A stretch of DNA of 64,000 nucleotides from Pseudomonas putida (GTDB lineage Bacteria > Pseudomonadota > Gammaproteobacteria > Pseudomonadales > Pseudomonadaceae), in contig NZ_CP029693.1 in assembly GCF_003228315.1 (NCBI RefSeq), positions 806,001 to 870,000 of the forward strand, in the 5' to 3' direction. The position numbers and the translations under genes were made by a program. This document shows, one piece after another, positions 42,465-49,994 of this stretch; the stretch's first letter is position 1, and every line of letters begins with the position of its first letter. The notes beneath the pieces are model-generated. The model was not told where the DNA came from. It did not search any database and saw only the letters and a list, made by a program, of their open reading frames with translations.

Positions 42465-42838
42465 TCAGGGCTTTTTGGCAATAACCAAAAGCCCGGCCAC
42501 GATCAACCCGGCACCGGCCAGCATCCGCAGCGTGATCACTTAGCGCAGCAGTAGCCAGGCCATCAGCATCGCTACCACGACGCTGCCCTTGTCGATCAGC
42601 GCCACCGTGGCTACGTCCCCCAGCTTCAACGCCTTGTAGTAGAAGATCCAAGACAGCGCCGTGGTGATGCCGGAAAGGCCAAGCCACAGCAGGTTGCGCT
42701 GGTTGACCTCGGCAATTTGCTGCACGGGCACCGCCCAGACCGCAAAGATCAGCACGAAGGTGCAGACGAACAGGGTGCGAATCGTCAGCCCCAGCTCGCC
42801 GGGCAGCGTGAATCGGGCGTCCAGAATAGGATTCTATA
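42465..42838 (-). pseudogene. EamA/DMT-type transporter, truncated and with a nonsense codon
   Basis: Reverse strand: FTLPGELGLTIRTLFVCTFV, LWLGLSGITTALSWIFYYKA, LKLGDVATVALIDKGSVVVA then a TAA, after which VITLRMLAGAGLIVAGLLVI and AKKP continue to the true end. Four hydrophobic helices of a single-domain EamA protein are present; the N terminus is cut at about 42838. Confidence 0.78.
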
Positions 42839-42952
42839 ATCGACTATAAAGGCCTATAAAGTTCATTCTAGAGCGGCTCAGCTGCCTGTAAACGCCAGCA
42901 GCGAGTCCGATTGCGGTTCATACGGCGCCGTTGTCCCTGATGTGTACCGGTG

Positions 42953-43924
42953 TTAATGAGAAGCTGAAATTTGGCCCAGAGGTCCAGCATGAAGCTCAAG
43001 GGCAGGTTTAGCTGCAAGGCCACCAAAGGATATGGCGGGGTCGATGTAGCGCATGGCGGACTTGATGTCTTTCCAGCCTACATAGGTCATCAAGGCCTTG
43101 AGATCCCAGCCATTTGCCGTGGCCCAGGTGGCGAAGCCTCGGCGTAGCGAATGGCTGGTGTACAACTCGGCCGAGACACCGGCGCGTTGCAGGATGTGAC
43201 GCAACAAGCTGATCAGGCTGCCGGGGTGCAGGGCCTCGCTGCCCAGATGCCCCCAGCGATCCAGGCGACAGAACACTGCGCCACGGGCAATGCCGGCGGC
43301 ACTGATCCAGTCGAGATAGGCCTGCACAGGACAGAGGCATTTCAAGGCTGGTACGTAATGAGTCGTGCCGAGGTTTTCCCGGTCACCCTTGCTCTGCGGC
43401 AGGAATAGGCTCATGCCCGCACCGGCTTCGGCTTGGATATGCTCGACCTGCAGTCGACAGAGTTCGTCGCTGCGAAAACCCCGCCAGAAGCCGATTTGCA
43501 GCAGCGCCGCATCGCGCCGGCTGCGCAGCAGGCTTGCCAAATTGCCGGACTGCTGAGCCCGTTCGGCTTCCTGATTCAGCCATTGAATTGCTTGCTCCAG
43601 GTGCTGCAACTGCAGCGGTGCAGCCTGCTTCGTTTGCGCCGGATGCAATGTGCGGATGCCTTTGAGCACCTGACGCACCGTGGGCGTCTTGGTCGGATCA
43701 GGAAAGCCCTGGGTGATATGCCACTGAGCCAGAGCGGCCAAGCGCTGTTTGAGCGTGTTGCTGCTTAGGGTGTCGGCGTAGTCCACCAGGTAGCGCACGA
43801 TGCTATCGCTGGTGGCAGGCAGAAAGCCACCCCACGTCACTTCGAAGTGCTCGATGGCCGACTGGTAGCTGCGGCGGGTGTTTTCCCGCGTACCGGCTTG
43901 CAGATAGCGCCCGACGTCTTTCAT
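42953..43924 (-). CDS. tnpS: Tyrosine recombinase TnpS (cointegrate resolution)
   Basis: 323 residues (MKDVGRYLQAGTRENTRRSY). N-terminal SAM-like domain, then the catalytic domain with Arg in GFWRGFRSDELCRL, the HxxR box in TSHSLRRGFATWA, W in YVGWKDIKSAM and the nucleophile in RYIDP. In Tn4651/Tn4652, TnpS with TnpT resolves cointegrates at rst, which lies between the two divergent genes. Position and size agree. Confidence 0.92.
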   Translation of the reverse strand: MKDVGRYLQAGTRENTRRSYQSAIEHFEVTWGGFLPATSDSIVRYLVDYADTLSSNTLKQRLAALAQWHITQGFPDPTKTPTVRQVLKGIRTLHPAQTKQAAPLQLQHLEQAIQWLNQEAERAQQSGNLASLLRSRRDAALLQIGFWRGFRSDELCRLQVEHIQAEAGAGMSLFLPQSKGDRENLGTTHYVPALKCLCPVQAYLDWISAAGIARGAVFCRLDRWGHLGSEALHPGSLISLLRHILQRAGVSAELYTSHSLRRGFATWATANGWDLKALMTYVGWKDIKSAMRYIDPAISFGGLAAKPALELHAGPLGQISASH

Positions 43925-44103
43925 CGCTCGAAATGCCCTTTGTGTACTGGAAAACGGCAGCTAAGCGACCGTTTGTGCCGATCTTATTGAATAACTCTCC
44001 ATTATTTTATCTGATTTATTTGCTTTTAACTGGCTTTACATCAATCAAATTTAGTATGTAAATACATGGTATGTAATCCAATACGAAATCGTAGGAGCAG
44101 ACC
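43925..44103. promoter_or_regulatory. tnpS-tnpT intergenic region: rst site and divergent promoters
   Basis: 179 bp, AT-rich next to GC-rich genes. It contains the palindrome ATGTAAATACAT (44056-44067), a neighbouring GGTATGTAATCC, and several TTTAT runs. In Tn4651 the resolution site rst and the TnpT-binding repeat lie in this interval; the palindrome is the best candidate for the TnpT or TnpS site. Confidence 0.65.
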
Positions 44104-45102
44104 ATGGCCCGCGGCGGCATCAATAAGGCACTGGTTCAGAAGGCGCAACAGGCGATCCTGGCGCGGGGCGAGAACCCCAGCATCGACGCGGTACGGGTCG
44201 AGCTGGGCAATACCGGCTCGAAAACCACCATTCACCGCTACCTGAAAGAACTCGAAGACGCCGATCGCGGCCGGAATGCGGGCTCAATCCCGCTCAGCGA
44301 GCAGCTCGCCAACCTGGTAAGCCAGCTGGCCGATCAACTGCAAGAAGAAGCCCAGGCCGCCGTGGCTCAAGAGCGCGAGCAGCTAGCCCGTGAACGGCTC
44401 GAATTCCAGAACCAGGCTCGGCAAGCCGAAGGCCGAATCCAGCAGTTGGAAAGTCAGAGCAGCGGGCTCACGGAACAACTCCAAGCTGCCCAGCAAGCAC
44501 TGCAGCAGGAGCAGCAGCAACGCCAGCAGGCAGAGATCGAGAATGCCCGCCTATTGCAGGCCAACCGCGACTTGGAGGAGCGCCTGCAGGACCGCGATGG
44601 GCAGATTCGCTCGCTGGAGGAGAAGCATCAGCACGCACGCGACGCCTTGGAGCACTACCGCCAGGCCAGCAAGGAGCAGCGTGAGCAGGAACAACGTCGA
44701 CACGAGTCGCAGGTACAGCAGCTGCAACTGGAACTGCGACAACTGCAGCAGACCTTGATAATCAAGCAGGACGAGTTGACCCAATTGAACCGCGACAATG
44801 CGCGCCTGCTCGCCGAGGCGCGGCAGTTGCAAAAAGAACAACATGCCCAGCAACAGCTACTGGCGCAGAAGGTCCAGGCCTTGGAGGCCGCCCAGAGCGC
44901 GTTGACCGGCGCTGAGCGCGCGAATGAAGCCCTGGAACAGCGTTGCAGCACATTGCAGGAGGAGGTGTCCCGGCTGGGCGCAGCCTCCGCGACCCAGGCG
45001 CAGCAAACGCAGGGCCTGCAGGAGCGCTTGGCAGAAGCCACTACATTGCTGAAGCTACTCGGGGCGCCGCTTGCGAACAGCGATAGCGCACCGAGCACTT
45101 GA
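44104..45102 (+). CDS. tnpT: TnpT, KfrA-like coiled-coil resolution partner
   Basis: 332 residues. KfrA_N-type DNA-binding part at 1-60 (INKALVQKAQQAILARGENP, VRVELGNTGSKTTIHRYLKE), then about 230 residues of uninterrupted coiled coil rich in Gln, Glu and Arg. TnpT of Tn4651 assists TnpS in cointegrate resolution by binding the rst site. Divergent from tnpS. GTAGGAG precedes the ATG. Confidence 0.9.
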   Translation: MARGGINKALVQKAQQAILARGENPSIDAVRVELGNTGSKTTIHRYLKELEDADRGRNAGSIPLSEQLANLVSQLADQLQEEAQAAVAQEREQLARERLEFQNQARQAEGRIQQLESQSSGLTEQLQAAQQALQQEQQQRQQAEIENARLLQANRDLEERLQDRDGQIRSLEEKHQHARDALEHYRQASKEQREQEQRRHESQVQQLQLELRQLQQTLIIKQDELTQLNRDNARLLAEARQLQKEQHAQQQLLAQKVQALEAAQSALTGAERANEALEQRCSTLQEEVSRLGAASATQAQQTQGLQERLAEATTLLKLLGAPLANSDSAPST

Positions 45103-45140
45103 ACCGGCAAACTGAGTCCATGTGCTGAGTGGAGGTGAAG

Positions 45141-45785
45141 ATGACACTACTTGAGACTGCCAATGAGGGGGGCGCGGAACCTGTCCGTTTGACTACACCG
45201 CTAGGCCAGGCCATTGGTAATCTGTTCGCCCGGGCCTTGCCGCTACTGGATGGCAACCCACCAGGCTCGCTCAAGGTCTTCGTCTTCGGCGGCTGCGCGG
45301 TGCACCTGCTCACCCATGCGCGTGGTAGTGCGGACATCGATGCGGAGATCGAGGCGGCTCGCGTGCTGCGCAAGGACGAGATCATGGCCGTCTACACACC
45401 GCCAGAGGGTTATGAGGACAGCGACGGCCGCGACTTGCAGGTTTACCTGGATCAGAACTACACCAATGCCCTCGGGCCACTGCACGAGGACTACCGCGAG
45501 CGCGCCATCCCCATGGAGGGTTTCGAGGGTGAGCAGCCGCTGCATATCTTCGTTGCCGCCGGCGTGGATCTAGCAATATCCAAACTCGGCCGCTTTACGG
45601 AAAACGATCAATTTGATATCGAACAGCTCATCGAATGTGGCCGTGTCGATGTCGGCCAGTTTGTTACACTGGCAACAGAGGCAATCGATTATGCCGTGGG
45701 CAACCGAAGCGCAATGCTAGGCTGCCTGAAGCTGGTCACAGCGAAGTACCTGGAGGATGGGCGAGATGCCACGTCTGGATCGTAA
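45141..45785 (+). CDS. DUF6036-type nucleotidyltransferase-like protein
   Basis: 214 residues from the ATG at 45141 with GGAGGTG before it. [20 protein letters not shown] then DIDAEIE shows the G-G-x(n)-D-x-E/D pattern of nucleotidyltransferase folds, like AbiEii/DUF6036 proteins that act as toxins in type IV pairs. It follows tnpT by 38 bp and is probably transcribed with it. No direct partner antitoxin is next to it, but an AbiEi-like gene is 800 bp downstream. Confidence 0.65.
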   Translation: MTLLETANEGGAEPVRLTTPLGQAIGNLFARALPLLDGNPPGSLKVFVFGGCAVHLLTHARGSADIDAEIEAARVLRKDEIMAVYTPPEGYEDSDGRDLQVYLDQNYTNALGPLHEDYRERAIPMEGFEGEQPLHIFVAAGVDLAISKLGRFTENDQFDIEQLIECGRVDVGQFVTLATEAIDYAVGNRSAMLGCLKLVTAKYLEDGRDATSGS

Positions 45786-46245
45786 ACAAAGCTTTGGCGC
45801 GCTCCTGGAGACTGTCACCCAGCAGCGCCTTAGCCAAGTTGCGTCCGATGCTCTTGTGGAGCTCGCCAAGCAGTTGTGGTACGAAGAGCGCGACCTCGTG
45901 CCGGTACTGCAGCGTGAAGTGGCGGGCAAGCTGCGCAAGCCTGAACAGAAGCTGCGAGCCCTCTATCTGGTCGACCTGCTGCGTCGCTTTCCCTGTGTAT
46001 CAACGGAAAAAGCCGCGCGCCTAAAAGGCTTTGTCAGCAGCTGGTCGAACCTGAAACCGGCTGAACGCTCGCCGCGGGCGACCCAGTTGGTCTCTCGCTA
46101 CAAGCTCGACAAGCTGGCCTATGAATGGGGGCTGGAGGAAGACGTCAGCAAGCAGATGCAGGATGTCCTGGCTTTCCAAACCCGCCATTACGCCGCCACT
46201 CAGGGCGTGAAGACGGGCTATTCAGAGCCCGTGCCTGTCAGCTAG
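45766..46245 (+). CDS. Hypothetical protein downstream of the DUF6036 gene
   Basis: 159 residues from the ATG at 45766 ([20 protein letters not shown]), overlapping the previous gene by 20 bp, so translationally coupled. Helical and basic ([40 protein letters not shown]). No family recognised. The tight coupling suggests it works with the nucleotidyltransferase-like protein. Confidence 0.6.
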   Translation: MPRLDRKQSFGALLETVTQQRLSQVASDALVELAKQLWYEERDLVPVLQREVAGKLRKPEQKLRALYLVDLLRRFPCVSTEKAARLKGFVSSWSNLKPAERSPRATQLVSRYKLDKLAYEWGLEEDVSKQMQDVLAFQTRHYAATQGVKTGYSEPVPVS

Positions 46246-46346
46246 CTGGCAGCCTCCGCAGGCCCTCTAATTCGTCCTTTTTTCCAATTTTTCGATCTCG
46301 AGTCGGCCACGGATTGCGGGAATTATCTGCAATTATCTCGACATAG

Positions 46347-46362
46347 ATAATTGATCAATTAT
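46347..46362. promoter_or_regulatory. 16-bp perfect palindrome upstream of the AbiEi-like gene
   Basis: ATAATTGATCAATTAT in the 316-bp gap 46246-46561; GATAAT/ATTATC sequences flank it. Candidate operator for the downstream antitoxin-like regulator. Nothing else is evident in this gap. Confidence 0.5.
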
Positions 46363-46561
46363 TAACCGCGCAGGCGGGTTGCGAATCGTGTTCGACGCTC
46401 TTCTGCGAGTGCAACCAAACGGCTGATCCGTCCTTTCTCTCTGGATGGCTGTAGCGATTGCGCGCGAATCCTATTCCGACTGCCGATTGCCGCGCCGCAG
46501 TTCGTTGATCAGTGTCAGGATTGTTGCTAGGTTTCTGACATATTTCAAAAACCAGCCATCC

Positions 46562-47170
46562 ATGAAATCCCTTTCCGCGGCAATCATCGAACACAGCAGG
46601 CTTCTTCCTGAAGGAGGCATTCTTGCACCAAACGAATTCCTTCACTTGGCTGACCGTGCTTCGGTGGACCAAGCATTCTCTCGATTAGCCAAGGGCGGGG
46701 AGTTGATGCGGATTTCACGCGGCCTCTATGTGGCGCCGGTCACCGGGCGCTTCGGCAAACGCGCGCCGGCGACGGAGAAGGTCATCAGTGCGATAGCTTC
46801 GAAAAGCCATCAGGTAATCGCGTTAAGCGGTGCCCGCGCAGCGAACCTTCTAGGGCTAACGCAACAGGTGTCGATTAGGGAAGTATTTGTTACCGGCGGA
46901 CGGCCGAGAACTCTGCAGCTAGGCAAGGCTCAGGTGAGAATCGAGCATGCGCCGCAGTGGCAAATCGCTCTCGGAGCGACCACTGCTGGCGACGCTGTAC
47001 GTGCGCTTGCCTGGCTGGGGAAACCCCACGCCCAAGAGGCAGTCGCCAAGCTGCGCACGTGCCTGTCGAGCAACGATTGGCAGATTTTGATATCGCATAG
47101 ATCAAACCTTCCTCAATGGATGGCTGAAGCGATTGGGCGCGAAGCAGTCTTTGCTGAGAAGGGCTTCTAA
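46562..47170 (+). CDS. AbiEi/DUF6088-family antitoxin-like regulator
   Basis: 202 residues from the ATG at 46562 (MKSLSAAIIEHSRLLPEGGI). N-terminal winged helix: FLHLADRASVDQAFSRLAKG then GELMRISRGLYVAP, typical of AbiEi/DUF6088 proteins, followed by VISAIASKSHQVIALSGARA. In type IV systems AbiEi represses the operon and counters the AbiEii nucleotidyltransferase. Here the likely partner is the DUF6036 gene 777 bp upstream. The gene ends 19 bp before the right inverted repeat. Confidence 0.75.
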   Translation: MKSLSAAIIEHSRLLPEGGILAPNEFLHLADRASVDQAFSRLAKGGELMRISRGLYVAPVTGRFGKRAPATEKVISAIASKSHQVIALSGARAANLLGLTQQVSIREVFVTGGRPRTLQLGKAQVRIEHAPQWQIALGATTAGDAVRALAWLGKPHAQEAVAKLRTCLSSNDWQILISHRSNLPQWMAEAIGREAVFAEKGF

Positions 47171-47189
47171 TATTCGTTTAAATACAATA

Positions 47190-47237
47190 ATTTAGAGAAC
47201 GAATGTCCTAATTTTTGCCTTATCTCGGCATGACCCC
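47190..47237 (-). repeat. Right inverted repeat of the Tn4651-family transposon
   Basis: Reverse complement equals 4593-4640 except one base. Its sequence is read through by the split recombinase gene and supplies that gene with a false C terminus (GGHAEIRQKLGHSF). Confidence 0.92.
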
Positions 47238-47242
47238 CAGTC
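47238..47242. repeat. Target-site duplication, right copy (CAGTC)
   Basis: Equals 4588-4592. Confidence 0.9.
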
Positions 47243-48042
47243 AGGTTGGTATAGCGAGCAAACCCTAGGTACATCATCACCTGTAGGGCATGGCGACTTT
47301 TAACGCGCGACGTCAGAGCGTCCGCCAAAAGCCAGTCGAGTTGGGCTTCAGTGAATACGACCGAACTTCTACTCCAGTTTAGGTTCCTGGAGGTGCTAGA
47401 GAATTCATCCGCAGGATTGGCATGCGGGCTACCTGTGGACAATAGGTAGAAGTCAAAGAAATGCCTAAGATGTAACACCAAACGTAAAAACACATCGCGA
47501 GTGACGGGGTTCAATGATCGATTTCCGCCGGAAGTTCGTCGGAACAGCCGCCAATCAGGGTTGATCGCCCAGTCTTTGAATGGTGCCGAGTAGTCCTCCA
47601 AAAATTTATTGCGAACGGACGCCGCCGTGCATCCGACAGGAGGATCGCAATAGAAACTCAGGAAGCAATCCACATGTTGTACGTCCCAGTCCAATAGAGG
47701 CACGCCGGTATGAAAGCTCCAAAGCAGCATAGGTTCCAGGTGCCTAGTCAATTCGTTGTACTTGAAGCCAGTGGGGTTCGTAATCGCGGTGCGCTTGAGG
47801 AACTCCATGCAGTACCAAGTACCACTAAATGGCTGAGCATCGGGACAAACCTTTTCCAAACAATCGCAGACGGCGATGGACTCGGGAACGTTGGTTCCGC
47901 GCTCAGGACGCCATTGGCTGTAGGGAGGGAAGATCGGAAAGAAGATGAATGGACGCATCGCCACAGCCTCTATAGAAGTATTATCAAGAGGTGCGATGCA
48001 TATGGGTGATTTAGGTTTAGCCGCGGACTGAGGCTGAGTCAA
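47238..48042 (-). pseudogene. Tyrosine-recombinase-like gene, 5' half (split by transposon)
   Basis: 268 codons up to the insertion; the open frame continues 24 codons into the transposon end and stops at 47167. The N-terminal part (CLEKVCPDAQPFSGTWYCME, FKYNELTRHLEPMLLWSFHT, DVQHVDCFLSFY) resembles a core-binding domain, followed by VVFTEAQLDWLLADALT and MMYLGFARYTNLT, the start of an integrase catalytic domain with its first Arg. With the 3' half (4166-4587) it makes 408 residues. A dif-like sequence lies 171 bp upstream of its start. Integrase identity is moderate; the split is certain. Confidence 0.65.
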
Positions 48043-48212
48043 ATATCACCGAGCTTTGCAACGCTCTGGTCGGCGAACGGTGAACTGGCTCCTGACCCTT
48101 TGGTTTAAGGAGTAGTACTAAGCGGCTGAGGGCGAAAGGGTTCGGTGAAGGCTGGCAACGATGCCGGTGATTGTTGAAAATGTCCAGGTAGTGGCGTTAT
48201 CTGTGACACGTC

Positions 48213-48240
48213 ATTTAACATAATATACATTACACGTAAC
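48213..48240 (-). other. dif-like XerC/XerD site
   Basis: The reverse complement of 48213-48240 matches 24 of 28 positions of the Pseudomonas dif sequence as I know it. The XerD half (TTATGTTAAAT) and the centre (TGTATA) are exact; all four differences are in the XerC half (GTTACGTGTAA). A degenerate XerC arm is what Xer-exploiting mobile elements and plasmids carry. It could instead be a chromosomal dif variant. Confidence 0.6.
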
Positions 48241-48299
48241 ATCGTGTATCAATATCAGCCCGGTTGCACAGTGCTTTGATGTGGGCATTCACAGCGCTC

Positions 48300-48376
48300 G
48301 GAAGTAATTCTTTGAAATTTTCGGAAGTAAATCTGTGAAATGGTGATTTCGTCCCCACTTCAGCAAATTACTTCCG
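48300..48376. repeat. GGAAGTAA repeat cluster
   Basis: Two direct 22-bp near-copies start at 48300 and 48323 (GGAAGTAATTCTTTGAAAT and GGAAGTAAATCTGTGAAAT), and the inverted form TTACTTCC is at 48368-48375. Could be transposase- or regulator-binding repeats. Confidence 0.5.
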
Positions 48377-48787
48377 CACCGTCTATGTCGCACGATTCAC
48401 ATTCTATCTGATGAGTTTATGGTTGTTACGGTCACCCGATGGCCTGCACTGATGATCCTCGATGAGTTTACGTTTGGTCTCCATTGGTCCTCGTGGTCTC
48501 CGCTTAACGAGTTCACTTACCGGACCGGTGTGAGTTCTGGCGGGCTTCGGCGCGCCTGATTTTACTTCGTGAGCAGCGAATCCACGGATGTCGTTCTTGA
48601 TTGAGGTAATCGTGCCCCAGACCCGAGTTCACCGATTCGCTTAGTAATGGAAATGTTTTGGGGTTAGCCCGTTCATTTATGCTATTGCTGATACCTCAGA
48701 TTCGCCTCCAAGCACGGCGCTGTGTGAAATCTGCAGCGTTCAGCGTGGAGTTGGTGCGCAGATTTCAAGGGCTGCCACACGTGGAAA

Positions 48788-48949
48788 ATGCAAACGTCCA
48801 TTGATTTGCTTGCAGACGCTGACGGTTTGGCGATGCACACGCTGCGTTTGAAGGCCGTTGAACTCTCCGGCCACCAGATCCCCATGAAACTCGCAAAAAC
48901 CTGGTTGGATGAAAAGCTCAGTGAAATGCTCGTCCGTTACCGTTGTTAA
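48788..48949 (+). CDS. Small hypothetical ORF
   Basis: 53 codons, ATG 48788 to TAA 48947-48949: MQTSIDLLADADGLAMHTLR, LKAVELSGHQIPMKLAKTWL, DEKLSEMLVRYRC. Composition is protein-like and the frame is open 20 codons further upstream, but no family or clear ribosome site is seen. A hairpin follows 9 bp after the stop. Confidence 0.3.
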   Translation: MQTSIDLLADADGLAMHTLRLKAVELSGHQIPMKLAKTWLDEKLSEMLVRYRC

Positions 48950-48957
48950 CCACAATT

Positions 48958-48990
48958 TTGACTTGTTAACCACCGTAGTTAACAAGTCAA
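48958..48990. terminator. Hairpin with 13-bp perfect arms
   Basis: TTGACTTGTTAAC and GTTAACAAGTCAA around a 7-base loop; T4 before on one side and A6 after, so it could terminate transcription in both directions. TTGTTAACCAC is also repeated at 48943 and 48963. Confidence 0.6.
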
Positions 48991-49994
48991 AAAACAGGTT
49001 TACAGCGTAATACTGAACCGACGTATTAGCCTTGGTTTGCCTGGCACGCCCGGGATTTCAAAGCGCCGTAATGCTGTTCGAGCTCTGGGGTTTGCCGGTG
49101 GCAATGTTTACCCTTACTATCACTCGCACTGCTCTGTCAGTCGCAACTTTCAAATTTTGGCACCCTGCTAGATTAGGTTGGACCAGATCAGAGAACCCCG
49201 ACGCCGCGTGTCTGGTGAAAGATATGAGCTCTTGAAGATGGTCTACCGCCAATGATCTTTACGTGGAGTCATTAATTAGCTAGCTCAACTAAACGGCTAT
49301 TTAGTTGAGTTAAACTTAGACCGCTGTCTATCATATTTTTAGAGGAAATGGCCCCCTATCCCTCCGTAACTTCAATCCACACGATAAGAACAAAGGCGAT
49401 GTTGGGTTGCCAATGCCTTTATTCAGCATAGCCAATGCTCTATGAATAGTATTCGTCAATACGAAGTGACGTTGTCTGAGTTCCACTCTATTGGATTTTC
49501 TTTGTTCGACTGGAGTTTTCCGGTGGCAACGAAATAGGCGAAATCCTCCTCGTCGGCTTGGGCCGCTTTGCGCACCAACGTTTCGTGATCGATTCAACGA
49601 GTGCGCTTTTTTATCGCGACACTGCTTTTTGCCATGTCTCTACGCATTTTCCACCTGATCGGCGCTCACAACTGGCGTCGAGCAAAGACATATTTACGGC
49701 GCATTGCAGCAGGCAGAACAAGTATGCCGAAGTGCTATTCCATGAATCTCATCAGTTTCTGGTTCCGCCCTGCCCTCAATACTGGAAAAATTCCGCTGAT
49801 TGGATCCTAAATTAGACGAAACGCATAGCAAGCGTCCAAAGTTGGTCTAAACATAACTGCAGACATATCCCGAGTTGTCTCATGGTTTACCTGTGTGCGG
49901 GCGGGTTCCGCACGGTGTCCTGGGGGATACGGACACTCTTGAAGGAAAACTCGAAGAGGGATTCATCGAGGGTTTGCAGAGGGAGTTGGCCGCC
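48991..49994. other. 1-kb stretch upstream of the autotransporter, no supported gene
   Basis: Short readings only; an 85-codon one at 49558-49815 has no family resemblance. A hairpin CTCAACTAAA-N6-TTTAGTTGAG lies at 49284-49309. The frame of the autotransporter is open from 49875, but that part lacks features of an exported protein start. Confidence 0.4.

Larger units (their letters stand above)
4593..47237. mobile_element. Tn4651/Tn4652-family transposon, 42.6 kb, carrying nested elements
   Basis: Bounded by inverted repeats 4593-4640 and 47190-47237 (start GGGGTCATGCCGAGATAAGG, one mismatch in 48) and flanked by a 5-bp direct repeat. The core genes are in the order known for Tn4651/Tn4652: tnpA and tnpC at the left end, tnpS and tnpT divergent at the right end. 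The 34 kb between holds a sulfur module, a Tn5501-like element with Tn5393 inside, a plasmid-primase relic, an efflux pump, a Tn5563-like element, a set of short genes, integron scars and a transposase-less Tn1721-type cassette. Because the outer duplication is intact, the whole set apparently arrived here in one transposition, or was filled in after it without losing the ends. Confidence 0.92.
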
